Assembly: GCF_023278565.1 (NCBI RefSeq)
Contig: NC_064678.1
Span: forward strand, 6,014,001-6,078,000
DNA: 64,000 nucleotides
Origin: Colletotrichum lupini
Taxonomy: Eukaryota > Ascomycota > Sordariomycetes > Glomerellales > Glomerellaceae
Direction: 5' to 3'
The stretch's first letter is position 1; the number at the start of each line of letters is the position of its first letter. The notes below the pieces were generated by a model. The model was not told the DNA's origin. It saw only the letters and a program-made list of their open reading frames with translations, and made no database searches. Position numbers and translations under genes: made by a program. This document shows, piece after piece, positions 35,369 through 47,839 of the stretch.

Positions 35369-36520
35369 TGCGACTGAAGTGATGGAGCCAAATCAGCTCA
35401 AAGCAATCAAAGAAGGCGATGAACAAAGGTTCTAAGGGAGAGGAAAGACGCGACGACAATGGCGTACTAATAAAGTTGGGAGTGCGTATGCTCACCCCAC
35501 CATTAGATTTGATGTCAGGGAGAGCTTCACTTGGGGGGACCCCGCAGAATGGAGCCAATACCTCCGGACCCCTCCAAACGATCATCCCGTGAGGTCGGAG
35601 CACGGGCCCCGGGCAAGTGGTCGGGCCGCATGGCGGAGGGACGTTTGAGGAATCCCCGACTTGATTGGCTGTGGCTGGCCAAAAGTACGAGGTATCTTAT
35701 CGATTGACCCACTTCGGCTGTATACAATGCCGCGGCGGATCGCAGCGGCGGCACATTGGAGCAGTCGCGTTAATGAACCAATGAAGCTCTCAGCACTCCG
35801 CTTTCCTGCGCGTCACCCGATACCGCCCGCATTCTGCCATCAGCATCTCCATGATCCTTCCCCCATCTCCAAACACCCTGATTGCCATGGCATTCAGAGA
35901 CCTGGCCAATTCAAAAGCTTAAATCATTGCCTTTTTTGTTTTGGTCGCGTCATGGGCTAAGTTTTCTTGGTTGATTTCTTTTCTTGTTTCCTTACATAGC
36001 GTCTTTGCGCCTAGATACCCCAGCAACACCAGAGAGAAAGAGCTCAAGGCAAGCTCTACCGAGCTTTGGAACTGAACGTGACCCCCGACCTGCCTGCGAC
36101 AGCTGGCGGAGCAACAACCAAGTGAACGTTACGCTTTCCCTGTAAGTGCCTTCATGCTCGCCTTCCCTGCTTGCGCTTAGCTACCTTGCCTCCACCTACT
36201 TGTCTCAACTTCCTCCTCCCGCATTTCTATACTCTTCCTCTTCCACCTTATCATCTCTACACCCCAGTTATGCATCTCCATCGTCAGCTCAATCCGGAAC
36301 TGATATCAACATGCCACAGAAACGAAACGCCGAAGCTGAGCACCCGCCTCGCAGTGGTCGGAGACGGAAACCTATCGCTGCCGAACCGAATCCCGGGAGC
36401 ACATCCTCGAGCATACCTACGAGCACATCTTCTGCCTCGGCTGCCCGAGACGAGTCCACCTAGAAGAAGCGTGACTCGCCCAAGGTCCAGCCCAGCCCTT
36501 TGGAATCATTGCAAGCCAAG
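35369..36520. promoter_or_regulatory. Divergent promoter region, PMI / SGF29, with uORF
   Basis: 1.15 kb between divergent starts. The right third is a CT-rich leader and contains an ATG at 36311 opening a 50-codon frame. That frame is in phase with SGF29 and ends at a TAG at 36461. A GTAAGT at 36143 could be the donor of a leader intron. Confidence 0.5.
36311..36463 (+). other. Upstream ORF in the SGF29 leader, same frame
   Basis: Fifty codons from the ATG at 36311 (MPQKRNAEAEHPP...) rich in basic, Pro and Ser residues, ended by TAG at 36461. The frame then continues open for 19 codons into the SGF29 ATG at 36521. It may be a regulatory uORF, or an N-terminal extension cut off by a nonsense change or sequencing error. 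Confidence 0.5.
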
Positions 36521-37561
36521 ATGTCTCAGCGGAACCGAAGCGGCCGCGGCTCAAACCGCAACAATGGCAGCGGCCATGGCGAAGAGGTGCAGCTATGGGA
36601 ATCTGCGAAGGAAAAGTTCCACGAGGTTGTGAACGGTGTCAACCAGGAAAATGACAACTTGGCCGAGCTATTGAAGCTTGACAAGAAGGCGGCCATGGCC
36701 AGCATGGACGGTGGAAACCCATCAGGCAGCGATCTTAACAAGATGGAGCAGAACTGCCGATCTGGTGTCAAGCTGTCGGAGAACAACTCGAACAACATCA
36801 AGAACCTCATTGAACAGCTTAAAATTCTCAAGGCTGTGCAGCAGGCCAAGGAAGCAGCAGAGGCTCCAGCGACAACCGGCGCTTCATCACGGACCGGCAG
36901 CTCGACCCGCAACCGGGACGCTGCCGCGGCAGCACTCTACGACTTTGACGGAGCCGGTGACTCTCCGGTGCCTAGCCCCATCGGCGGAAGCTCGCGCAAG
37001 TACGGCGACCGGGGTAGCAACCGCGACAGTATGCCTCCCAAGGCAGATAGCGTCGAGCCACAGGGTTCCACGGGCTCCAACACGGCAGGTTCATCGTCAG
37101 GCGCCTTGGGGTCAAGCGCTTCCTCTGCCGCTCGAAGCAAGATATCGTTCTCCAAAGGAGACAAGGTAGCGTTCAAACGGAAGAAAGATGAGCCGCAGCA
37201 GGGTGAGGCACCGTATGATTGGATACTAGGTGAGGTGGTCGGCGTCATTGGCGAAGGCAAGAGCCGGCGGTACAAGTGCTTGGATGTGGAGCCGGAGGAC
37301 AACGTCAAGCCGAAGGAGTACAAGACCTTTGCGTCGGGCATGATACCGATCCCGGCGGAGAACCAGACACACAATCTCGCTAAGCTGGAGGGGGGCAGGA
37401 TGGTCCTCGGGCTCTACCCACAGACAACGGCATTTTACGCAGCAGACGTTGTCGGCACGGAGCCGGACGGCAAGACGGTCAACCTCAAGTTTCATGGCGA
37501 AAACGACTCATCGACTACGCATCAGGTGGAGCGGCGCTACGTGCTGGAGTACCGGCCCTGA
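36521..37561 (+). CDS. SGF29: SAGA complex subunit Sgf29 (tandem Tudor)
   Basis: Chromatin reader of the SAGA histone acetyltransferase complex; the tandem Tudor domain binds di/trimethylated H3K4. Intron-less, 346 residues from the first ATG after the in-frame TAG at 36461. Residues about 22-115 form a helical or coiled-coil part (WESAKEKFHEVVNGVNQENDNL, LKILKAVQQAKEAAE). A Ser/Gly-rich linker follows (about 120-205). The C-terminal 140 residues are the SGF29 domain: FSKGDKVAFKR, YDWILGEVVGV, RRYKCLDVEPED, LGLYPQTTAFYAADVV and the final RRYVLEYRP. The YPQTTAFY motif supplies the aromatic cage in known family members. Confidence 0.93.
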   Translation: MSQRNRSGRGSNRNNGSGHGEEVQLWESAKEKFHEVVNGVNQENDNLAELLKLDKKAAMASMDGGNPSGSDLNKMEQNCRSGVKLSENNSNNIKNLIEQLKILKAVQQAKEAAEAPATTGASSRTGSSTRNRDAAAAALYDFDGAGDSPVPSPIGGSSRKYGDRGSNRDSMPPKADSVEPQGSTGSNTAGSSSGALGSSASSAARSKISFSKGDKVAFKRKKDEPQQGEAPYDWILGEVVGVIGEGKSRRYKCLDVEPEDNVKPKEYKTFASGMIPIPAENQTHNLAKLEGGRMVLGLYPQTTAFYAADVVGTEPDGKTVNLKFHGENDSSTTHQVERRYVLEYRP

Positions 37562-41050
<3,489 letters not shown>

Positions 41051-42366
41051 ATGACGAGGCGACCGGCGAATGCCTCTCTCGAACACCAATCCGACTCTTT
41101 CACGATTCACCGACTCACCGATGACTTCAAGCCCACCGCCTGTCTACCCTAACTCGCCTTCCCCGATCCGTGTTATCATCGAAAGAACGCGTACCGAGGC
41201 ACTCAGCGATCCCGAACCGAGTTCGACGGGGGGAGGGGGACGTTCTAGATCCCCAACAAACGTCCAAGCACCCACCGCGGCCCGGGTAATGGATACAGGA
41301 AAAGATCTCTCTGCAAGGACGCGCTGCCAGGGACCTACCTCGAAAAACAGAGCGACTCATCCCTCATAACCCATTTTTCGGCAGCAACGGAATTCCGCTA
41401 ACCACGCCGAGACCTTTTCTTGTTCTACTTCTTTTACTAAACCAGACCTCTTGATGTAACGTTTTTTAACTACGCTGATATGGAGAAAGAGGCGGAGAGA
41501 AAGGGGGGAATAGGAGGAAGAGCCAAAAAGGAGGGAGAAAGGGGCGGCTTTTCCAACATATCATCATACGTTTTTCTCTCTTCCCCTCGGGCTGCTGGCT
41601 TATACTCTTCTGTCGCCCCCCTTCCAACATTTTCGTTTCTCTGGTTTCTCTGTTCCAATGTTGTTCTGAAATACCCGAGCTTTAGAAGGTGAAAGAAAAG
41701 AACGTAGGGATTTTTTTTTGGGGGGCGGGGCCTAAAAGGCAGGTAGTGAGTGTTCTTTCTCTCTTCCCTTTTTATTTTTTATTTTTGTGTTCTCTTATCT
41801 TCATAAGCTGTATTCAAATGATGTACAAGAAACTGTCCAAAAATGCCCGTCTGCGGTTCCCATCCTCGTCCATTTCATCCTTCCCGTGAAGTAGGTCTCC
41901 CTCGGCATTTGTGTGCCATAACCGTGAGGCATGTGGACTGTCTATGCGGTTCATACTAGCCCAGCCAGCTGGGCGAATCGGTCTTATTCGTCATTCATTA
42001 TCATCATTCGTCAGGGGGCCCAAGGGAGGGAGGCTAAGCTTTTTCGCTCCCTCATCTCCTCCCCCACCCGCTTTGACATTGTGTCCAGCCGCACGAGGCT
42101 ATTACCATCGTTGGCATCTCCGCCCGACATCTGTCTGGCGCCCCAGCCACGGTTCCTGCCGCTTGTATCGTGCAAGTCTTGGCCCCCGTGAGGCGCGCTA
42201 GTCGGATTTTCTCCGAGGAAGTTCAGGGGGTGGGACAGGACGCTACCAGCACCCCGAGAACCCGGCCGACAGCCGGCCGGCTTCAGCGTATAGGTCAAGG
42301 TCTCGCTAGGTAAGAGAGAGAATGATTCGTCAGGTGAGTTACGTCTTCCGCCACCGTTGGGTCAAC
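41051..42366. other. Convergent gap, ARF6-type GTPase / GPI-type surface protein
   Basis: 1.3 kb of 3' sequence for two convergent genes. It includes GC-rich short palindromes near 42265-42285 (CCGGCCGACAGCCGGCCGG) and poly-T tracts. No gene is recognised. Confidence 0.45.
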
Positions 42367-43143
42367 TCATCTGCCCACGAAGACACCGACGACGAAGGCG
42401 ACGACCAACGCCCCGACGCCGGCTTTGCGGTCCACGACGGCAGCGCCAGCGTTGTTCGCGGGCGCGACCATGATGGGTCTGTGCCAGCCGCAGTGGGTCG
42501 AGGTGCCTTGGGTCGCGCAGGAGTAGTACGTCGTCTGGTAGTATCCCATTTCGGCGAGGTTCGGCTCCGGACGGGGGGTCACGCCGGGCGCCGGGGGGAT
42601 GAGGGAGGCGTAGTTTCGGGGGCCGGAGTCTGTGGGCTTTTCTAGTGCTGCTGCTACGGCGGCGGCGATGCCTGCGGCTGCGGTAGCTTCGGCGGGAATT
42701 GCGGTTTGAGGTGTGTTTGTTGGCTGCGGAGGGGACGATGGTAAGGAGGTTTGGGTGTGAGGTTTCTTGTGGAGGCGGGCTGGGCCTAGGCGGAGGGGTC
42801 GGCCTGATGCGCAGGGCGATGTGGAGTTGTGGTGCCCTGATGGGAAGGGGGAGGACGAGTTTGAGGGGGGGAATTTGGGGGTGAGGGTTGTGTAGATTGG
42901 TGATGGTGCTGGTGATTGTGATTGAGGCTGGTTCGGGTTCGGGCGTGGAGAGGCGGGGATGCCTGTTGGGAGGAGGGCCGCGCCGGTGGTGGGGAGGAAG
43001 GGCTGGATTGGAGGTTGTTGTGTGTCTGGTGAGGATGTTGATGTTGGTGGTGGGGTTGTGGGTGTTGCTGGTGTTGCTGGGAGGGCTGCTGTTGAGGTTG
43101 CGAGGAGGATGAGGGAGAGGATGAGATGGGAGAGGGGATGCAT
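42367..43143 (-). CDS. Proline-rich secreted, probably GPI-anchored protein
   Basis: Intron-less, 258 residues. Residues 1-20 form a signal peptide (LILSLILLATSTAA). A long Pro/Thr/Ser-rich stretch follows, with N-glycosylation sites NSS and NST, as in cell-wall mannoproteins. An Ala-rich helix (AAAGIAAAVAAALEK) precedes a short conserved-looking block with paired cysteines (YYSCATQGTSTHCGW). The C-terminus has NNAG as a possible omega site, a spacer and a hydrophobic end (VGALVVAFVVGVFVGR). A surface role is inferred from these features; no enzyme domain is seen. A simple membrane-anchored form is the alternative. Confidence 0.7.
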   Translation of the reverse strand: MHPLSHLILSLILLATSTAALPATPATPTTPPPTSTSSPDTQQPPIQPFLPTTGAALLPTGIPASPRPNPNQPQSQSPAPSPIYTTLTPKFPPSNSSSPFPSGHHNSTSPCASGRPLRLGPARLHKKPHTQTSLPSSPPQPTNTPQTAIPAEATAAAGIAAAVAAALEKPTDSGPRNYASLIPPAPGVTPRPEPNLAEMGYYQTTYYSCATQGTSTHCGWHRPIMVAPANNAGAAVVDRKAGVGALVVAFVVGVFVGR

Positions 43144-44653
43144 CGTGAGTTTCGTTGTTCCTGGATGTACTGGGTTTAGAAGGCGGATGGGATATTAGCA
43201 GGACGGGGGTTTGGGGTGAGTGAGACCGGCTCTCTTTTTGATATAAGTCTGGTAAGAAATGAACAGGAATTGCTCCTTGAGGCTATTCGGTGTGTAGGAA
43301 GTATGTGCAAGGTTAGAAGAGAATGTTGGAATGCTTGGTTGAACAATGGGTGGTTGAACATTGAAGTGTCAACGTCAATGAGACAAGGAAACAAGGCGTT
43401 GTAAATTTCGCCCGGCCACATTTGTGCCTTTATCACTTTCTTCGTCATTGTGGTCACTGAGTTTGGGGGCGAGAAGCACCTGGAACATTTTGATTGACGG
43501 TGAGTCGTGACGCGGAAAACCAAAAGAGTGGTGGATGGATGGTAGGTGGTGGTGGATTGGATGTTTCTGTCCTGCGCTTGGTATGCGGGAGCAGTCACTG
43601 GGATTCGCGTTCCAGAGGATGGATGGATGAATTGGGGTGGGTGTGTGACTGGACTAAAGCGCGTTTGGCATGTTGGTGTGGTGTCAGTCAGGCACCTTTT
43701 CCCCCGTGCCTTTTCTAGAAGGCGAATGGACAACTTTACGTGTTTCTTGTTTGGTGATTGCGTGGTATTGGTGGTTTGCGTGGTGTCTCGTCAGTTTTTT
43801 TTTCGCGTGCATGTTTGAAGGTGTTGGTGTTGGATGTGGAATGATTGGGTGGGAGGTCACTGCACGGTTTTTGGGGAGGGGAGGATTCGCTAGTGCGATG
43901 GGTTATGGTTCTTGCTCTATTGGAAGTGATTACTTTGCATTGGAGACGGCTCTAATGCAGCTACATGTAGCATCTGGGTCACTGTGGACGAACCGGTTCA
44001 GGATGGGTTTCTTGGGCAGGTGCCCGATATCTTCACCTCTCGTCCGCTCAGGATGAGTACCTCTCCGAATACGGGACGGGAGAGTGGCCCCCACCGGCGA
44101 CGGAAAGATGGGGCCGACCGGGCCCGGACCCACACGGATCATGGGTCCCGTTCCGTCTTGGCAGAAGAAGGCCAATGTACCTCAATCACTTCAGCGCACC
44201 TACTAGGACTCGGTGGTTGAAAAGACGGGAGTAACACATGAGACGACGCTGGAGAATCAGAGAATCCGAGCATCTCTGAGAGCGACCGCACATTACACCA
44301 CGATGTGTTACGCGAATCGCGGAAAGTACGGCGTTATCTTCCATCTTTACACATGCACCAGGTCAAGGTAAACGAGAAAGAGCTCACAGAAGATTCGTAT
44401 TGTAATTTCTTGGCGCAAGTTCCACTTCAAACACAATGCGAAGCACAATGCGAAAGGTGGCGCGACTTCGTCGCCTGCTGGATCTAAAAGCCCACGTTGC
44501 AAGGCAGGCAGCCCTCAATTCCTGGCCCATCCGTTCTCTCCTTGGATGATTTCACAACCCCAAAATTAAAGACCCATTTCTGCTGGATGCTCTAGTGGCT
44601 TCAGACTCCAAAATATTCACAATAGTTAATTAAGGTAGAAGATTTAAAAAGAC
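43144..44653. other. Upstream region of the surface protein gene
   Basis: 1.5 kb with no supported gene. The part next to 43143 is GT/GA-rich on the plus strand (CT/CA-rich in the sense of the minus gene) and probably its leader and promoter. It ends at the pol III-like repeat. Confidence 0.4.
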
Positions 44654-44864
44654 AAAAGAGTTCACCCCCCCGGTGGCGAACGGGGGCTACGTCTCTGGCG
44701 CACATGCTGGGATTTTCATCGACTTGAACTCGGGACCTCTGAGCCTTCACCGATTAGGCTGTTCGTGGACTTCAACCACTCCATCACCCAGCCAGTTTTG
44801 ACCTGACCCCCAAGGGGGCGCCTGCTGGCTGGTGACAGGAGTGTCGTGGAGGGGGGGTATATAC
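44654..44864 (-). repeat. tRNA-related, pol III-type repeat, copy 1
   Basis: Read on the minus strand: TATATA at 44863-44858, CAGGCGCCCCC near 44810, an A-box-like TGATGGAGTGG at 44786-44776, a B box CGAGTTCAAGTC at 44732-44721, and a terminal GGTGAACTCTTTT ending at 44654. The same blocks in the same order occur in copy 2 at 56.90-57.11 kb with considerable divergence between them. A tRNA-like acceptor pairing (GCTGGG with CCCAGC) remains, but no complete cloverleaf can be drawn. It is read as a tRNA-derived SINE or a diverged pol III-transcribed RNA gene. Confidence 0.6.
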
Positions 44865-45024
44865 CCTTCTCGTTTAGTCAGTTGGGAAGGTAGGGTGCTC
44901 ACGTGAATCGTTTGATGCCTTGGAATAAACATAGGATGAAATCGTCTACCGACTACGAGATGCAAATCCTTCTTAGCCTCACTATCTCATCCTGCCTGAA
45001 CCCCCGCATGCCACCAATTCTACA

Positions 45025-46930
45025 TCAAGCCCTTTCCAAGAGGTCAAATGCGTCGCGAATGACACTGTTCTCGTAACTGAATATTTCAATGTCCTCAATA
45101 GTCTCTGGATGTCCCGAGAAGAAGAATCGGTGATTAGTACAGGTACTCCAACGACAGATCCAGGGGGGGATATCCTTACGTGGGACGTTGCCGTCAAAGT
45201 ACTGTCTCTGCTCCTCGGAAACACGAGTTGGGTCCCACTGATGCATCGAAGACGCGGTCTGCGTTGCGGCGACGCGCTTTACCCGCAGCTGGTTGAACAT
45301 GTGCAGTCGGGTTGAGATGTCGTCTTTCGATGTCACGTTTGAGAGAAGCACGCCTAGCGCTCCAGCGTCTTCGATCGCCATGGCTGCGCCCTGAGCGCGC
45401 ACTGTATGAAAACAGGGATTGTCAGCCATCATCGAGACCCTGGCTTGATACTGGCATTGCTGGATTCTTTGATGATATAGTAGGATTCTGCTTACCTGGG
45501 GGCATGGGATGTGCGGCGTCTCCTATGAGGACCACTCGGCCCCGGACGAGCCTGTCGAGCGGCTTTCGGGTGAAGACCTTCCATTGTCCGACGCCTCTCG
45601 CATTGCTATGAATCACGAGATTGGTTAATGAGACCTGTTTCTGTTGCTGGAATTTCTCGGAAGCTTGAAACTTACATGCAGACGGATTGTACAGGCTTCG
45701 GATACTCTTCGACGACTTTGTAGACAAAGTCTTCTCTCGCCGAAATGTCGTTGCCTTGATAATGAGAGGTGAGCAGAGAGCTCTCTCATGGAAGTTTGGC
45801 CTGAGTCGCTCACCTTCTGAATCAATGGCAAGGTCAGGATGGTACAGCAAGCCGATGTTTTGAAGCGAGCCTCTGTAGTGCGTGAACCTGTCAGCTCCTG
45901 GGAAATACAGGGGGCAAGCGGCGGAGTTGACTAGGGTGACGCCTACCCTCGACATCCGTAGATAATGGCACTTCGCATGGTCCCATAGCTGATGCGAATC
46001 GAAGTTAAGCCATCTTTAAAAAGAGCTACGACATCCGGGTCGTCACGGAGGTCCTCTACTGGAGCCATCAATCGGAGCATCGACATGTAGTGCTGTGCTT
46101 GCGGGGCGTTGTCCACGACCTTTGAGATGAAGGAAGACTGGGACCAGAATTAGTCGTCACAAAAGGCTCTGCATTTCTGGCTTTCATCCGCTTCAGAGTC
46201 AGATGAGTGAGACTTACTCGTATGCCGTCGGCCGCGATGAGTATGTCCTTTTGTACACTCGTGCCATCTTCAAAGTGAATGGTGCCGTCGGTGTCGATAT
46301 CAGACACCTTGACGCCAAGGTGCAAGCGAGCAACGCTCTTCCTCGTCGGTGTCGGCTCCGTGGCTAAAAGCTTGAGCTCGTTATGGAGGTCAACGCGGTG
46401 AAAGAACAGCCAGGGGGCGCCGTATCTGGGTGTGTAATCCGTGCATGTTATCATTCGCGTTTTGTCAATGTTGTTGGGGTCGTCGTAGTAGATGTACTTT
46501 TTCCATGCGAATTAGAATAAAAATAATTGAAGGCTCTCTTCATTGTATAAGTGGACTTGAGGCGTAGTGATAGAACATACTTTCTCCGCGGTGGTGGCCC
46601 TGGCCCGCTCGAAGTCGAACCCGTAGTAGTCGAGCACTCTCGTGGAGTTGGGAGGTGTCGAGATTGCTGCCCCTACTTCGCTCTTGAACTGAGACCTTTC
46701 ATATATCTTCCAAGGTTTTAGTGATTTCTTAATGAAGGAGGTAAGGCTTAGCCTCAAAGGCTTACCTCGACATCGTGGCCACTCTCCAGTAGGGTGATGG
46801 CGGCCATCAACCCTCCAATTCCCGCTCCAATGATGCCAATCTGAAGCCTCTCGCTCTTTTCTGTCGGGTGGATGGCCTTTCGAGGCGGAAGCCTCCATCG
46901 TTCATCTCGCGTATTGCAATAAGACGTCAT
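45025..46930 (-). CDS. FAD-dependent monooxygenase (salicylate hydroxylase-like)
   Basis: Flavoprotein hydroxylase of the FAD_binding_3 group, using NAD(P)H and O2 on a probably aromatic or polyketide substrate. Nine exons: 46766-46930, 46581-46706, 46218-46496, 45947-46137, 45814-45872, 45676-45754, 45496-45605, 45180-45401, 45025-45104, giving 436 residues. Motifs are GAGIGG (35-40) with the following acidic strand DVEIYERS, ADGIRS (186-191) and VVLIGDAAHPMPP (about 325-337), the three standard FAD/NAD(P)H signatures. The last intron (75 bases) is stop-free and in frame, so its use is uncertain. An in-frame ATG at 46987 is an alternative start. A regulator gene lies upstream on the same strand, suggesting a small metabolic unit. 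Confidence 0.88.
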
Positions 46931-47839
46931 GCTGGTGAAAGGTACGTGTACTTTTGGCGGGTATGAGTAACTCAAGAACCCACACACGAGGATTTCCTTG
47001 GGAGATGGGGTAGTTCATAGAAAGCTTGACCTGGAGCTTATCAAGGAGTTATAATCACTAAGAAATTCTCGAAGGATTATAACGTTGACACGTTGACGTA
47101 AGAATGTTGCTTACCTTCAACTAGGAGGGGTCATCCGGAGGTGGAGAGCCGAGCCGGCGATCTTAGCACGGAGGCTAGTTAGCTGGTTCGGCTCAGCTGC
47201 ACCACCTTCCGCAGATGCCGTTAGCGTCACTTTGCATAACTGATCCGATATGTATGAAATTCGGTGAAGTGGTGGAGAAGTAGCGACAGAGGGATGAAGG
47301 TGCTGCGCGTTTCGTTTAAGCCGCTGCTCAACGAGTGGATTGATGAGCAGCCCCAAGGTTGTATCGCGTGTCTCTCATTCAACTCGATTGTGAGGGGGGA
47401 TGCCGTCAACCACAATAACAATGTCTCCCATTTTGGCTTCTATGATATGCTTCCCGGATGGGTCGTTCATGACGCTGATCAGTAAAAGTATACATCAACT
47501 TGTTCCAGAACGCGACACAAGGAACAGAAGCATTCCAAGGAGAAGCGGTCTAGGAGGAAGAGGCATAGGTGGGAATGTACACGTAGTTCTCACATAAATA
47601 GTCAAACTGTGCCCAGAGAGCTGTTGCTCACAAGGCAAAATCTTGGACTCAGAATCGGCTGGTGGAGTGAAGCCGATCGGTGTCCCACCCACGGTAGTCT
47701 GCTGAGTTGCCAACTGCCGCCTTCAGCTAAGAGACGAGAAGGAGGTATCGATACGGACTTCCTGCTGAAAGACGCCACACCTCATCAACAAATGCAAGTT
47801 GCTCTTTCTCCTTTGCCTTCTTGCTCCCCCGGCGACATC
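46931..47839. other. Gap between monooxygenase and C2H2/Zn2Cys6 regulator
   Basis: 0.9 kb holding the monooxygenase promoter and the 3' UTR of the regulator. Only short frames are present; nothing else is recognised. Confidence 0.45.

Noticed and set aside
36500..36520. TTG at 36500 as the SGF29 start
   Set aside because: Not a usable start in fungi; the ATG at 36521 gives a normal N-terminus.
44654..44864. Copy 1 of the pol III-like repeat as a functional tRNA-Ser or tRNA-Leu
   Set aside because: A and B boxes and a partial acceptor pairing are present, but the T and anticodon stems do not close, so no working cloverleaf can be drawn.
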